Positions 18,927 through 30,625 of a stretch of DNA of 64,000 nt are shown here, in pieces; position 1 is the stretch's first letter; each line of letters opens with the position of its first letter. The translations under genes were made by a program, and so were the position numbers. The stretch lies in the NCBI GenBank assembly GCA_036504515.1, contig DASXVA010000009.1, positions 186,001 to 250,000 of the forward strand. The letters run 5' to 3'. The notes below the pieces were generated by a model. It was not told the DNA's origin, searched no databases, and worked only from the letters and a program-made list of their open reading frames with translations. The DNA is from AWTP1-18 sp036504515. Lineage in GTDB: Bacteria > Pseudomonadota > Gammaproteobacteria > Burkholderiales > Rhodocyclaceae.

Positions 18927-20042
18927 ATGAAAAGGCATTGGGACATTTTCTGCGCGGTAGTGGATAACTACGGCGACATCGGCGTCTGCTGGCGGCTGGC
19001 TCGTCAGTTGGCGGCTGAGCATGGTTTGGCTGTCCGGCTGTGGGTGGACGATTTGTCGCCCTTGGCACGGCTTTGTCCTGAAGCTAAAGCTGATCTGGTC
19101 AGTCAAATGCTGCAAGGGGTCGAGGTCAGGCATTGGCTAAAACCCTTCCCTGAAGTGTTACCGGCCGAGGTCGTCATCGAAGCCTTTGCCTGCGAGTTGC
19201 CGGAGAGCTATCTGGCCGCCATGGCTGCCCAAGCGCAAAAGCCGCTCTGGATCAATCTTGAATACCTGTCGGCTGAAAACTGGGTGGAGGATTGTCATCG
19301 CAGGGCATCGCCCCATCCTCGCCTGCCCTTGGTCAAACATTTCTTCTTCCCAGGATTTACGCTGAAAACCGGTGGTTTGCTGCGGGAGAGAAACTACGAC
19401 AAGCTACGGGAAAGTTTTGATCCCGGGGCTTTTCGTTTGCGTTTGGGCTTGCCGCCAAGAGAAGAGGGCGCCTTGACGGTTTCTCTCTTTGCTTATGAGA
19501 ACGCAGGAATTGACGGGCTGTTCAACGCCTGGTCCGCCAGTAAGCATCCCGTCGAATGCCTGTTGCCGGAAGGGCGCTTATTGCCTCAAGCCCGGAAGTA
19601 TTTCGGTGCTACGGAAGGTGGCTCATTCCAGCGAGGCAATTTGTCTGTCCATGTATTGCCTTTTATTCCCCAGGTCGATTACGACCAATTGCTCTGGCTG
19701 TGCGATCTCAACTTTGTGCGGGGGGAGGACTCCTTCGTCCGTGCCCAGTGGGCTGCCAAGCCTTTCGTCTGGCACATTTATCCTCAGGATGATCGGCACC
19801 ATCGAGTCAAGCTTCAGGCCTTTCTGGGGCGCTATCTTGCCGCTTTGGCACCTGCTGCTGCCCAGGCTTTGTCTGCGTTCTGGACTGCTTGGGAAGAGGA
19901 GGCAGGGGTTGAAAAAGCCTGGCCCGGACTTGAGGCGGCTTTGCCTTGTCTCAATGCTCATGCCGTGGCTTGGGCAAATACCCTGGCTGACCGAGCGGAT
20001 TTGACTGCTGAATTGGTGTCTTTTGTAATGGAATCAAGGTAG
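18927..20042 (+). CDS. earP: EF-P arginine rhamnosyltransferase
   Basis: 371 residues from [19 protein letters not shown]. It matches EarP (DUF2331), a GT-B inverting glycosyltransferase that adds rhamnose from dTDP-rhamnose to Arg32 of EF-P. The key aspartates Asp13 and Asp17 of the DNYGD motif are both in register. The nucleotide-sugar site region [20 protein letters not shown] is present. efp lies 40 bases downstream, and its target Arg32 is conserved, so the assignment is firm. The frame starts earlier at 18852 over the divergent glycosylase gene; the ATG at 18927 is the family start. Confidence 0.96.
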   Translation: MKRHWDIFCAVVDNYGDIGVCWRLARQLAAEHGLAVRLWVDDLSPLARLCPEAKADLVSQMLQGVEVRHWLKPFPEVLPAEVVIEAFACELPESYLAAMAAQAQKPLWINLEYLSAENWVEDCHRRASPHPRLPLVKHFFFPGFTLKTGGLLRERNYDKLRESFDPGAFRLRLGLPPREEGALTVSLFAYENAGIDGLFNAWSASKHPVECLLPEGRLLPQARKYFGATEGGSFQRGNLSVHVLPFIPQVDYDQLLWLCDLNFVRGEDSFVRAQWAAKPFVWHIYPQDDRHHRVKLQAFLGRYLAALAPAAAQALSAFWTAWEEEAGVEKAWPGLEAALPCLNAHAVAWANTLADRADLTAELVSFVMESR

Positions 20043-20082
20043 AATCGCGGGCTTTACTTTTTCCGTCCAAGGCTCGTACGCA

Positions 20083-20640
20083 ATGAAAACCGCACAGGAA
20101 CTCCGCGCAGGCAACGTCGTGATGGTGGGTGCTGATCCCCTCGTCGTGCAAAAGACCGAATACAACAAGTCCGGCCGTAATGCCGCCGTGGTGAAGATCA
20201 AGTTCAAGAACTTGCTCACTGGTGCCAATTCCGAGACGGTTTACAAGGCCGACGACAAGTTTGAAGTGGTTCAGCTTGATCGCAAGGAAGTGACTTATTC
20301 CTACTTTGCCGATCCCCTCTACGTATTCATGGACGCCGAGTACAACCAGTACGAAGTCGAAGGCGACAACATGTCCGACGCCCTGAAGTATCTGGAAGAC
20401 GGACTGACCTGCGAAGTGGTGTTCTACGATGGCAAGGCCATTTCTGTTGAACTGCCCACTACCGTTGTGCGCGAAGTGACTTACACCGAACCCGCCGTCA
20501 AGGGCGACACTTCCGGCAAGGTCATGAAGCCCGCCAAGCTGTCTACCGGCTTTGAACTGCCCGTACCCCTGTTCGTGGATATCGGCGACAAGATCGAAAT
20601 CGACACCCGTACCGACGAATATCGCAACCGCGTCAAGTAA
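20083..20640 (+). CDS. efp: Elongation factor P (Arg32 type)
   Basis: 185 residues, three beta-barrel domains, of normal length. The modification loop reads [10 protein letters not shown] with arginine at position 32, the residue rhamnosylated by EarP; lysine-type EF-P has Lys34. It relieves ribosome stalling at polyproline. The C-terminus [12 protein letters not shown] is conserved. It is co-directional with earP and followed by a strong terminator. Confidence 0.98.
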   Translation: MKTAQELRAGNVVMVGADPLVVQKTEYNKSGRNAAVVKIKFKNLLTGANSETVYKADDKFEVVQLDRKEVTYSYFADPLYVFMDAEYNQYEVEGDNMSDALKYLEDGLTCEVVFYDGKAISVELPTTVVREVTYTEPAVKGDTSGKVMKPAKLSTGFELPVPLFVDIGDKIEIDTRTDEYRNRVK

Positions 20641-20670
20641 TCCCTTCAGCGAATATGCTGAAAGTAAACA

Positions 20671-20697
20671 AGGGCAGCTTCGGCTGCCCTTTGTTTT
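20671..20697 (+). terminator. Terminator of earP-efp
   Basis: AGGGCAGC and GCTGCCCT form an 8-bp stem with a TTCG tetraloop, followed by TTGTTTTT. It lies just before the convergent gene at 20701. Confidence 0.93.
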
Positions 20698-20700
20698 TGC

Positions 20701-21189
20701 TCATTCCTGCTCAGTGGCTTCCAGCAGTGAGTCGATGACGGAATAACCGACGCCGTCTTCCGGGTCGAGTTGATGAAGCTTTCCCACAAGTGCCAGAGCC
20801 GGTGTCCGGTTGCCCCGACGCAGTTCGATAAAGGCCACGGCTTTTAATGCCCGTAGTGTATGGCTCCAGGGGGCTTCGACACGGCAGGTGAACTGTTCTG
20901 GCTGCCAGAGTTCCCAATCCGCACCCAGGCCACATTGGCGCGAAGCTTCAGCCAGGGCGCCCAAGGCAGCTTCGTGGGCCGCCTCGAATTGGCGATGACG
21001 ATTGTGCAGTTTGATCAGGCAGAACCAGGCGGGGAGTGCTTCTGGCGATAGCGCCAAGGCTTCGCGGAACAGCCGGTCAGCGGTTTCCGGTTCATCGAGG
21101 TAAAGGGACACGCCCTGTTGCAGCTTGGCGTTGACGTCCTCGGGCAGGGGGCCGAAGTACACCAGATCTTCCATTTCCAGTTGCAGCAT
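20701..21189 (-). CDS. TPR-like protein of unknown function
   Basis: 162 residues from MLQLEMEDLVYFGPLP, with GGAAAG as ribosome binding site. The frame continues upstream over the spacer and the cyclase gene, which is rejected as a start. Two helical pairs resemble tetratricopeptide repeats: VSLYLDEPETADRLFREALAL and LIKLHNRHRQFEAAHEAALGA. A third region, AVAFIELRRGNRTPALALV, is similar. No signal peptide or membrane segment is seen, so it is probably a cytoplasmic adaptor. I do not recognise a named family. Confidence 0.75.
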   Translation of the reverse strand: MLQLEMEDLVYFGPLPEDVNAKLQQGVSLYLDEPETADRLFREALALSPEALPAWFCLIKLHNRHRQFEAAHEAALGALAEASRQCGLGADWELWQPEQFTCRVEAPWSHTLRALKAVAFIELRRGNRTPALALVGKLHQLDPEDGVGYSVIDSLLEATEQE

Positions 21190-21286
21190 TGCCGCTTTCC
21201 TTTCTTGTGTGCGATTTACGCCAAAGAAGGCTCCGGGGAGGAGCGATTGCGGAATGCTGCAAATTGAATGCCAGTTGAATGGTTTT

Positions 21287-22270
21287 TCAGGCAACGGTAA
21301 CGACGCGGTTTTTTCCTTGGGCCTTGGCCCGGTAAGTTCCCTCATCGGCCCGGTTGAGGAAAGACTTTGCAGTGTCCCCTGCCAAGTGTTGGGCAATGCC
21401 GATGCTGACGGTGCAGGAAACGGAAACATTATCGGCAGGGGTGAGTACTGTTGCCGCGTAGTCGATGCGGATACGTTCTGCAAGAATCGTTGCTTGTTCC
21501 AGGGTAGTTTCAGGCAGGATGATGACGAATTCTTCACCGCCGTAACGATAGGAGCTGTCGGTTTTGCGCAGGTTTCTACCAATGCAGGTGGCCAAATTTC
21601 TCAGGGCGTTATCGCCTTCCATGTGGCCCCATGTGTCGTTGTACTGTTTGAAGTTGTCCACATCAAACAGCAGCAGGGACAGAGGTGAGTTGTAACGGGT
21701 GCAGCGGGAAATTTCCCGGTCCAGGCACTCATAGCAACTACGCAGATTGCCGAGCCCAGTCAGGCCATCGGTAGCACTGAGTTTGCGATAGCGTTCTTCA
21801 CTTTGTTGGAGGGCAATTTCGGCCTGCCGTCGGGCTGTGATGTCCTGCAGGGTTTCGATGGCTCCGATGATTTTCCCCTGGGTATCTCGGAGCAGGGCTG
21901 CGGTGAAAAACAGCCAGCGCCCTCCGTTGCTGAAATGCGGGAAAAAATCTTCTGCTTCATAGGCACCTTCGATCAGTTTCGAGTGCCGATACTTGCCATG
22001 GTAGAACTGGTCAACATCGCTTTCCCTGGCGCCGTCCAACAGAATGTCGGCCATGACGGGGCGTTCCTGTTGGTAGAAGGGCTGCCACTGCCTGTTGCTG
22101 CCGATGATGTCCGCTGCCTTGCAGGCCGTCAGCTGTTCGCAGGCCCGGTTCCAGTGGGTAATGAGATGGCTGTCATTGATGACAAAAGTCGCAATGGGAT
22201 TGAGTTCCACCACCTGGGCGGTCGTCATCTCCTCTATCTGGTGATTTTTGTCACCGATTCGGGACTTCAT
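21287..22270 (-). CDS. PAS-GGDEF diguanylate cyclase
   Basis: 327 residues with CAGGAG before the ATG. An N-terminal PAS/PAC sensor (about 20-150, ending ETLQDITARRQAEIAL) joins a GGDEF domain starting DGLTGLGNLRS. The active motif is GGEEF, and the inhibitory I-site RKTD stands five residues before it, so product feedback is likely. It makes c-di-GMP from two GTP. No membrane segment, so it is a cytosolic sensor of unknown input. Transcribed alone on the minus strand. Confidence 0.94.
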   Translation of the reverse strand: MKSRIGDKNHQIEEMTTAQVVELNPIATFVINDSHLITHWNRACEQLTACKAADIIGSNRQWQPFYQQERPVMADILLDGARESDVDQFYHGKYRHSKLIEGAYEAEDFFPHFSNGGRWLFFTAALLRDTQGKIIGAIETLQDITARRQAEIALQQSEERYRKLSATDGLTGLGNLRSCYECLDREISRCTRYNSPLSLLLFDVDNFKQYNDTWGHMEGDNALRNLATCIGRNLRKTDSSYRYGGEEFVIILPETTLEQATILAERIRIDYAATVLTPADNVSVSCTVSIGIAQHLAGDTAKSFLNRADEGTYRAKAQGKNRVVTVA

Positions 22271-22361
22271 GACTGACTCCTGTTCGGGTAACTGCTTGGC
22301 TTTCTTATGCCTCGGAGCTGCTTCTGTGGTCAGCTTCGCTTGAATAATAGCGCTTTATGCC

Positions 22362-22544
22362 TTACGAGGCTGCTGCCGGTCGTGTCTCTTTGTCAGCGGC
22401 CAAGCGGGACAGAATGCGTTCTTGTTCTTCGGAGGACATATGGCGCCAACGGCTTATCTCATCCAGTGTCCGGTAGCAGCCCTGGCAGATATCTCCTGCA
22501 GGTGCTATCTGGCAAAGGCCGATACAGGGCGAAGCGGGAGTCAC
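22362..22544 (-). CDS. DUF1289 small cysteine protein
   Basis: 60 residues from a GTG whose bases overlap the nagZ stop (4-base overlap). It shows the DUF1289 pattern SPCIGLC, then CQGCYRTLDEISRW: four cysteines and a conserved Arg-Thr-x2-Glu-Ile-x2-Trp, likely a metal-binding fold. It is the last gene of the lepA-to-nagZ operon and is translationally coupled to nagZ. The function of the family is not known to me. The open frame upstream of the GTG is a shadow of nagZ. Confidence 0.85.
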   Translation of the reverse strand: MTPASPCIGLCQIAPAGDICQGCYRTLDEISRWRHMSSEEQERILSRLAADKETRPAAAS

Positions 22545-23572
22545 TGGGGAATGCTGTTGATGGTTTTCAGGGCCGCCTTGTAGTGGCTGTCCTGTTGCAG
22601 CGTAGGCCAGTCCAATGCTGCTTGGGTAGGCAGGAGCCTTTCGATACGGGTCGCCGTGCTGGCAACGACGGTCGCTTTCCATTCCTTGAGAAGTGTGGCG
22701 ACGGCATCGGGGGAGTTGCAGACCAGCAGGGCATCGCAGCCCGCATGCCGAGCGGCTTGAACGCGGTCGATGATGCCGCCTACGACGGAGGCCCCTTCCA
22801 TGGACAAGTCGTCGCTGAAAATCACACCATTGAAGCCCAGACTGTTGCGAAGTTTGCCGATCCAGACCGGTGAAAACCCAGCAGAGCGTTTGTCGATCTT
22901 TGGATAAATCACGTGGGCAGGCATGACGGCATCGAGGCGCAGCAGGCCATAGGGGCGCATGTCTTCCTGAATTTCTTCCCAGCTACGTTCGTCGACGGGA
23001 ATGGCAACGTGGGAGTCGGCTTCAACCCAGCCGTGACCGGGGAAGTGTTTGCCACAGGCCCCCATGCCTGCCTCCCGCAAGCCTTCGATCAGGGCTGCCG
23101 CGAGGCGGGCAACGACGGCTGGCTGGCGGTGAAAGGAGCGGCTGCCGATAACGCTGCTGCGACCATAGTCCAGATCGAGGACCGGGGTGAAGGAGAAATC
23201 CACGCCACAGGCCCGCAGTTCTGCGGCCAGGACGAACCCTACTTGCCGGGCTGCCTGCTCCGCGACTTCACCCTTGGCATCCCACAACTTGCCCAATTGC
23301 GCCATGGCGGGCAGGGCGGTAAAGCCTTCCCTGCAGCGCTGTACCCGACCGCCTTCATGGTCGATGCTGATGGGCAGGCGGGGGCTGCGCAGGGCATGAA
23401 TGTCTGCGCAGAGACGGGTCAGTTGTTCCCGGTCTTGATAGTTTCTGCTGAACAGGATGATGCCGCCCACCAAGGGATGACTCAGACGTTCCTTGTCCAG
23501 ATCCGTAAGTTCGGTGCCGGCAATATCAATGAAGAGGGGGCCCAGTGCTTGGGCGGCGGGCTGGTTTTTCAT
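22541..23572 (-). CDS. nagZ: Beta-N-acetylhexosaminidase
   Basis: 343 residues, one glycoside hydrolase family 3 barrel. It carries the NagZ signature KHFPGHGWVEADSH with the mobile-loop Asp-His dyad, and ISIDHEGGRVQR. The catalytic Asp is expected in the FSDDLSMEGA stretch. It removes N-acetylglucosamine from cytosolic muropeptides in peptidoglycan recycling. Its ATG overlaps the acpS stop by 4 bases and its stop overlaps the DUF1289 start. Confidence 0.96.
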   Translation of the reverse strand: MKNQPAAQALGPLFIDIAGTELTDLDKERLSHPLVGGIILFSRNYQDREQLTRLCADIHALRSPRLPISIDHEGGRVQRCREGFTALPAMAQLGKLWDAKGEVAEQAARQVGFVLAAELRACGVDFSFTPVLDLDYGRSSVIGSRSFHRQPAVVARLAAALIEGLREAGMGACGKHFPGHGWVEADSHVAIPVDERSWEEIQEDMRPYGLLRLDAVMPAHVIYPKIDKRSAGFSPVWIGKLRNSLGFNGVIFSDDLSMEGASVVGGIIDRVQAARHAGCDALLVCNSPDAVATLLKEWKATVVASTATRIERLLPTQAALDWPTLQQDSHYKAALKTINSIPQ

Positions 23573-23946
23573 GGGGTTTCCACAATAGCGAAGGCGATGA
23601 CCTGTTCCTTTTCGTCGGACAGGGAAAGATGGCAGCGGTAGCCGTGACGATCCATGAAGGCGCTCAACTCGCCATGGAAATGGAACAGGGGTTTGCCAAG
23701 TTCGTCGTGACAGACTTCGATGGCGGGTAGCAGGACCGGCGTACGGATGCCGGTACCGAGGGCTTTGCCCAGGGCTTCTTTTGCCGCGAAACGTTTGGCT
23801 AGGAAGCGGACCGGGTCACTATGGTGACGGCAGGCATCCTGCTCGGCGGGGGCCAGCAGTTTTTCCAGGGCCCGGTCGCCGTGGCGGGCAATCATCTCGC
23901 CCAGGCGGGCGATGGTGACAATGTCGGTACCGATACCGTGAATCAC
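23569..23946 (-). CDS. acpS: Holo-[acyl-carrier-protein] synthase
   Basis: 125 residues starting [15 protein letters not shown]. It has the Mg-binding Asp8 in GTD and the [20 protein letters not shown] motif of the phosphopantetheinyl transferase fold. It activates ACP with the CoA arm. It overlaps both neighbours (pdxJ, nagZ) by 4 bases, in the pdxJ-acpS order usual for proteobacteria. Confidence 0.97.
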   Translation of the reverse strand: MIHGIGTDIVTIARLGEMIARHGDRALEKLLAPAEQDACRHHSDPVRFLAKRFAAKEALGKALGTGIRTPVLLPAIEVCHDELGKPLFHFHGELSAFMDRHGYRCHLSLSDEKEQVIAFAIVETP

Positions 23947-24692
23947 GAACGGGCAGCTTCCTGCATCAGCTTCTTCATTTCCCGCACGGCTTCACGCAGG
24001 CCGATGAATACGCTACGGCTGACGATGGAGTGGCCAATATGCAGTTCGCGGATGCCGGGCAGGGCGGCGATGGGCTGCACATTGTAGTAATTGAGGGCAT
24101 GACCGGCATTGAAGCGCATGCCGAGTTGCAGGATGGCTTCACCGGCAGCACGGACCTTGGCGATTTCGGCCAGGACAGCGGGGCTTTCCGCATCCCGTCC
24201 TTGACCATGGAAGGCGTGGGCGTAGGGGCCTGTGTGGATTTCGCAGACCTTGTTGCCGATGCGGGCCGCCGCTTCTACCTGGGGCAGTTCTGCATCAATG
24301 AAAACGCTGGTGACGATGCCGGCATCGGTCAAGCGTGCGATGACCTGTTTGAGGCGAGCCTCCTGACCCGCCACATCAAGGCCTCCCTCCGTGGTGACTT
24401 CATGGCGGCCTTCCGGGACCAGCATGGCCATTTCGGGTTTGAGGCGGCAGGCGATATTCACCATCTCATCGGTGGCGGCCATTTCCAGATTGAGCTTGAT
24501 CTGGGTGGTGTCCCGCAAGCGGCGCACGTCGTCATCCTGAATGTGGCGGCGGTCTTCCCGCAGATGCACGGTAATACCATCGGCGCCACCCAGGTGGGCT
24601 TCGACGGCAGCCCAGACAGGATCCGGCTCCCACGTGCGGCGGGCTTGGCGCAGGGTGGCTACGTGGTCAATGTTGACGCCGAGTTCGATCAT
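23943..24692 (-). CDS. pdxJ: Pyridoxine 5'-phosphate synthase
   Basis: 249 residues, a TIM barrel of family-typical length. It starts [20 protein letters not shown], with later HLREDRRHI and [10 protein letters not shown] and the phosphate-binding [17 protein letters not shown]. It condenses 1-deoxyxylulose 5-phosphate with 3-amino-1-hydroxyacetone phosphate in vitamin B6 synthesis. It overlaps recO by 4 bases upstream and acpS by 4 bases downstream. Confidence 0.97.
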   Translation of the reverse strand: MIELGVNIDHVATLRQARRTWEPDPVWAAVEAHLGGADGITVHLREDRRHIQDDDVRRLRDTTQIKLNLEMAATDEMVNIACRLKPEMAMLVPEGRHEVTTEGGLDVAGQEARLKQVIARLTDAGIVTSVFIDAELPQVEAAARIGNKVCEIHTGPYAHAFHGQGRDAESPAVLAEIAKVRAAGEAILQLGMRFNAGHALNYYNVQPIAALPGIRELHIGHSIVSRSVFIGLREAVREMKKLMQEAARS

Positions 24693-25408
24693 TGCAGTTC
24701 CTGTAGGTCGATGAAAACCCGCCGTGATTGCAGCGGTGTTCCGTTCAAGTGGTGGGACATGAGCTGGCGCATCAGCGCCTTGCTCTCGGCCTGGGTGCGG
24801 CTGTCACTATAGTCGTCGGCGGCCATGTCGAGCAGGGTCTGGCCGGCAATGGTCGGCACACCTTCATCGCCCCGGGCTTCAACGGCGCCGCGTTCTACTA
24901 GATACAAATAACGACCGTCGGCGCTGATGGCATTGCCCTCGGCATCCTCTTCAAGGCTGAGGCCGTAACCGATTTCCCGCAGCAAGGTTTTTTCGAAGCG
25001 GCGCAACTCCGGTGCATCGGCGGCACCATGGGCAAGGGCACCGAGGGCGGCTTCGTAGGCATCGAAAAGGACTGGGTGGCTGTCTTCGCGGGGAAGCAGT
25101 TTCATCAGCAACTCGTTGAGATAATAGCCAAGAATCAGACAGCGGCCATTGAGCAGGGGAACGCCGCCCATCCATTCGGCCTTGGCCAGGGTTTTGACCT
25201 CGCCGGCCCCGAACCAGCCCAGTTCCAGCGGTTGGAACCCGATCAACACGCCGCGTAGGGCGGCGCGGGGGCGGCGCGCACCCCGGGCCAGCATGGGCAC
25301 CCGGCCATGATCCCGGGAAAAAACATCCAGGATCAGACTGGTTTCGCTATAGGGATAGGTGTGGAGCAGGTAGGACCGCTGGTCGTCAACGCGCTGCTTG
25401 TGAGCCAT
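24689..25408 (-). CDS. recO: DNA repair protein RecO
   Basis: 239 residues. The N-terminal OB fold begins at [20 protein letters not shown] with [15 protein letters not shown], and a helical C-terminal domain follows. It helps load RecA onto SSB-coated gaps with RecR. It lies 15 bases after era and overlaps pdxJ, the usual era-recO-pdxJ order. Confidence 0.95.
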   Translation of the reverse strand: MAHKQRVDDQRSYLLHTYPYSETSLILDVFSRDHGRVPMLARGARRPRAALRGVLIGFQPLELGWFGAGEVKTLAKAEWMGGVPLLNGRCLILGYYLNELLMKLLPREDSHPVLFDAYEAALGALAHGAADAPELRRFEKTLLREIGYGLSLEEDAEGNAISADGRYLYLVERGAVEARGDEGVPTIAGQTLLDMAADDYSDSRTQAESKALMRQLMSHHLNGTPLQSRRVFIDLQELQ

Positions 25409-25423
25409 GGCCGCTTGCCGGGC

Positions 25424-26317
25424 TTACTCGTAACCGAGGGACTTCAGGGCACGCTCGTCGTCGGCCCAGCCGCTCTTGACCTTGACCCAGGTTTCCAGCC
25501 AGACCTTGCCGCCGAACAGTTTTTCCATGTCTTTGCGGGCATCCGTCGAGATGCGTTTGAGCAACTCGCCGCTCTTGCCGATGACGATGCCTTTGTGGGC
25601 AGCCTTGTCCACAATAATGGCGGCGTGGATGCGCCGTAGTTCATTGGGTCCGGTGGTTTCGAGTTCGTATTTCTCGATTTCCACGGCAATGCCGTAGGGC
25701 AGTTCTTCACCGAGATTGCGGAACAGCTTTTCGCGGATCATTTCTGCGGCGAGGAAGCGTTCGGAACGGTCTGTGATGTCGTCCGGGCCAAACATGGGTT
25801 CGGCTTCCGGCAGATAGGCGGAAGCCGCCTTGAGCAGTTGATCCACCGCCAGTCCCTTTTCGGCACTGATGGGGACGATTTCGCGGAAGGGATATTCGGT
25901 GCTGATCTTCTCGATGAAAGGCAACAGCACGCCCTTGTCTTCCAACTGGTCCACTTTGTTGATGACCAGAATGACCGGGTGATCGGCCGGAAGCATGCGG
26001 ACGATTTCCTGTTCGCCGGGACCCCAGCGACCTGCTTCGATGACGAATAGCACCACGTCCACATCCACCAGGGTCTGGGTCACGCTGCGGTTCATCAGCC
26101 GGTTGAGGGCATTCTTGTGCTTAGTCTGGAAGCCCGGGGTATCAACAAAAATGAATTGGCAATCATCCGTGGTGAGAATGCCGTGGATGCGATGCCGGGT
26201 GGTCTGGGCCTTTTTCGAGGTGATGCTGACCTTGGCCCCCACCAGTCGATTGTTGAGGGTGGATTTGCCCACATTGGGGCGGCCGACAATGGCAAGGAAT
26301 CCGGTTTTGAATGTCAT
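25424..26317 (-). CDS. era: GTPase Era
   Basis: 297 residues. The GTPase domain has GRPNVGKSTLNN (G1), DTPGF (G3) and NKVD (G4), followed by a C-terminal KH domain with GIVIGKSGELLKRI. It binds the 3' end of 16S rRNA and aids 30S assembly. It starts 3 bases after the rnc stop, the conserved rnc-era-recO arrangement. Confidence 0.98.
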   Translation of the reverse strand: MTFKTGFLAIVGRPNVGKSTLNNRLVGAKVSITSKKAQTTRHRIHGILTTDDCQFIFVDTPGFQTKHKNALNRLMNRSVTQTLVDVDVVLFVIEAGRWGPGEQEIVRMLPADHPVILVINKVDQLEDKGVLLPFIEKISTEYPFREIVPISAEKGLAVDQLLKAASAYLPEAEPMFGPDDITDRSERFLAAEMIREKLFRNLGEELPYGIAVEIEKYELETTGPNELRRIHAAIIVDKAAHKGIVIGKSGELLKRISTDARKDMEKLFGGKVWLETWVKVKSGWADDERALKSLGYE

Positions 26318-26320
26318 GGT

Positions 26321-27007
26321 TTATTTCTTCTTCTTTTGTTGAGCTTGGGCCAGAGGCAAGGCGAGCCGGGCAGCTTCCTGCTCTGCAATGCGGCGGCTGG
26401 CGCCATGGCCGCGGGTAGAAATTTGCAATTCGGGCACCTCGCATTCCACTTCAAAGGTCTGGGCGTGGGCTTCGCCCTGGGTGCCGATCATGCGGTAACG
26501 GGGCAAGTCGTAATGCATGCTTTGCAGATGCTCCTGCAACGCAGTTTTGGCATCCTTGGCGGATTGCTTGGGATCGATAGCATCGAGCAAGGCTCGGTAT
26601 AAGTGGCTGATGGTCTGAGCAGACTGCTCGAAACCGGCATCCAGATAAATCGCGCCGAAAATGGCTTCCAGGGCATCAGCCAGAATGGAGGGGCGACGGA
26701 AGCCACCGCTTTTCAATTCGCCTTCACCCAAGCGCAAGGCGTCCCCCAGTTTGAGTTGCTGGGCCAGTTCTGCCAAGGTGTCCTGCTTGACCAAGCCAGC
26801 CCTCAGGCGGGAAAGGTCACCTTCTTTGGTCTGGGGGAAGCGCTCAAAAAGCTGGGCGGCGATGGTGCAGTTGAGAATGCTGTCGCCGAGGAACTCCAGC
26901 CGCTCATTATTGGGCGAACCGAAGCTGCGGTGGGTCAGGGCCTGGAGCAGCAGCTCGGGGCGGGCAAAGTTATAACCCAGCAACTGCTCCAGCTTTTTAG
27001 GCGTCAT
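26321..27007 (-). CDS. rnc: Ribonuclease III
   Basis: 228 residues. The catalytic signature is [13 protein letters not shown], with the second acidic set at [13 protein letters not shown], then a C-terminal double-stranded RNA-binding domain. It ends in QQKKKK, a basic tail. It processes rRNA precursors and structured mRNAs. Its ATG overlaps the upstream DUF4845 gene by 4 bases. Confidence 0.97.
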   Translation of the reverse strand: MTPKKLEQLLGYNFARPELLLQALTHRSFGSPNNERLEFLGDSILNCTIAAQLFERFPQTKEGDLSRLRAGLVKQDTLAELAQQLKLGDALRLGEGELKSGGFRRPSILADALEAIFGAIYLDAGFEQSAQTISHLYRALLDAIDPKQSAKDAKTALQEHLQSMHYDLPRYRMIGTQGEAHAQTFEVECEVPELQISTRGHGASRRIAEQEAARLALPLAQAQQKKKK

Positions 27008-27390
27008 TGCTTGCCAGTGTTGCCCTCAAAGTCGATGAGCAGACTGATATTGGCAACGAGGGGAATTTTTTTGCTGTAGGCAAAAGAAAGGACCACTTGA
27101 TCGCCTTCTTTAGTAATGTCCAAGTCAGTGGGGTCTACGGCATCAACCCTTTCCAGGCCTGCACGTTTGGAAAAGTTGTCACGGATTTCCTTAACGCTGG
27201 CTGTCTTGGTTGCCGGGTCATTAATGACCGCTTTGATGATCTTATTGAGCGTCAGGTATTCGATTGTCACTGGAGTGACCTTCAATACGAGCACCGCAGA
27301 CAAACCGATGATAAAGCACCAGACCAACAGGCCGGAGAGGCTCATGCCGGTTTGAAAAGAACCGGAGCCGATAGCGCGACGATTCATCAT
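27004..27390 (-). CDS. DUF4845 membrane protein
   Basis: 128 residues with one N-terminal membrane segment (about 17-40, [20 protein letters not shown]) and a small extracytoplasmic domain. In betaproteobacteria a DUF4845 protein is regularly found between lepB and rnc, as here. The function is not established. It overlaps rnc by 4 bases. Confidence 0.88.
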   Translation of the reverse strand: MMNRRAIGSGSFQTGMSLSGLLVWCFIIGLSAVLVLKVTPVTIEYLTLNKIIKAVINDPATKTASVKEIRDNFSKRAGLERVDAVDPTDLDITKEGDQVVLSFAYSKKIPLVANISLLIDFEGNTGKQ

Positions 27391-27398
27391 AAATATTC

Positions 27399-28190
27399 CT
27401 ACTTGAATGAGCCAATCCGTTTGAGCGGATCGCTGAAATTGAACCAGATAAAGAAAGCCTTGCCGACGATGTTCTCATCGGGGACAAAGCCCCAGTAACG
27501 GCTGTCGGCGGAGTTATCCCGGTTGTCGCCCATCATGAAGTAATGACCCGCGGGGACTTCGCAAACAACGCCTTCGGCATTGTAGTGACATTTATCCTGA
27601 TTCTGGAACGGGTGAGACTGGCTGATGAAGGCCGGTGCATCCTTGTCGATCAGTATGGAATGTTCCACATTGCCCAGCTTTTCGGTAAAGCGTGGCGTGT
27701 AGAACAACTTGTCTTTATCAAGGAATTCGCCATCAGGCTGGATGGCAACGGGCTGACCATTCACCGTGAGTTTCTTGTTCAGATAGGCAATCTTGTCACC
27801 GGGAACACCCACGACTCGCTTGATGTAATCGAGGGAGGGATCGACGGGGTAACGGAACACCATCACGTCGCCGCGCTGGGGCTGGTTGATCTCGATGACT
27901 TTCTTGTTGATCACGGGCAGGCGGATGCCGTAGGTGAATTTATTGACCAGGATGAAGTCGCCGATCAACAGGGTGGGAATCATGGAGCCGGAGGGGATCT
28001 TGTAGGGCTCCACCAGAAAGGATCGCAGGAAGAACACCGCAAGAATGACAGGGAAGAAACTGGCACCGTATTCCACCCAGACTGGTTCGGGAGCACCGGG
28101 AGCGCGGTGCTTGCGCAGCACCCATTTGTCGACGGCCCAGAGTACGCCGGTGGCAAGGCAGAGCAGAAGCAGGATCAGGGCAAAGTTCAT
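27399..28190 (-). CDS. lepB: Signal peptidase I
   Basis: 263 residues. Two N-terminal hydrophobic segments are followed by the periplasmic catalytic domain. The nucleophile is Ser69 in PSGSMIPTLL and the general base is Lys124 in DYIKRVVGVPGD; the third box reads GDNRDNSADSRYWGFV. It removes signal peptides from exported proteins at the inner membrane. It lies between lepA and DUF4845 in the operon. Confidence 0.97.
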   Translation of the reverse strand: MNFALILLLLCLATGVLWAVDKWVLRKHRAPGAPEPVWVEYGASFFPVILAVFFLRSFLVEPYKIPSGSMIPTLLIGDFILVNKFTYGIRLPVINKKVIEINQPQRGDVMVFRYPVDPSLDYIKRVVGVPGDKIAYLNKKLTVNGQPVAIQPDGEFLDKDKLFYTPRFTEKLGNVEHSILIDKDAPAFISQSHPFQNQDKCHYNAEGVVCEVPAGHYFMMGDNRDNSADSRYWGFVPDENIVGKAFFIWFNFSDPLKRIGSFK

Positions 28191-28213
28191 AGGGTGTTTG
28201 CTTGTTGGGGGGG

Positions 28214-30007
<1,794 letters not shown>

Positions 30008-30118
30008 GGAATTCCAGGGTGATGTTTGCTGCGGAGCGCGGCGGGTAAGGTTGCGCTGCAATAAAGGGCGCGAATTTTACCTTGAAGCGATGTCAAAAGA
30101 CAGGAAAAACCTGATAAA

Positions 30119-30565
30119 TCAGCGCTTGTCACGCATCAGTTGCGCCTTCTCCCGTTCCCAGTCGCGTTGCTTTTCGGTCTCGCGCTTGTCGTACTGTTTC
30201 TTGCCCTTGGCCAGACCAATTTCAATCTTGATGCGACCTTTGGTGAAATGCAGATCCAGAGGGACCAGGGCGTAGCCGGACCGTTCCACCTTGCCGATCA
30301 GTTTTTCAATTTCTCGCTGGTGTAACAGTAGCTTGCGGGTCCGAACGGCATCGGGATGAACGTGAGTCGAGGCTGTCGTCAGGGGGCTGAAGTGGGCGCC
30401 GATGAGGAAAACCTCACCGTTCTTCACCACCACATAGGCTTCCTTGATTTGGGCGCGACCACCCCGGATGGCCTTGACCTCCCAGCCTTCGAGCACCAAT
30501 CCGGCCTCGAAACGCTCTTCGATGAAGTAATCGTGAAAGGCTTTCTTATTGTCGACAATACTCAT
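30119..30565 (-). CDS. smpB: SsrA-binding protein
   Basis: 148 residues from [16 protein letters not shown]-fold with [20 protein letters not shown] and the basic tail [17 protein letters not shown] that acts in the decoding centre. It carries tmRNA to stalled ribosomes. I saw no tmRNA gene in this window. It is divergent from ratA, a common pairing in proteobacteria. Confidence 0.97.
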   Translation of the reverse strand: MSIVDNKKAFHDYFIEERFEAGLVLEGWEVKAIRGGRAQIKEAYVVVKNGEVFLIGAHFSPLTTASTHVHPDAVRTRKLLLHQREIEKLIGKVERSGYALVPLDLHFTKGRIKIEIGLAKGKKQYDKRETEKQRDWEREKAQLMRDKR

Positions 30566-30625
30566 AGGGCTGCGGGAGGCGGGGCTGCACGGTAGAATCC
30601 GGGGATTGTAAACCAGCAATCAAGC

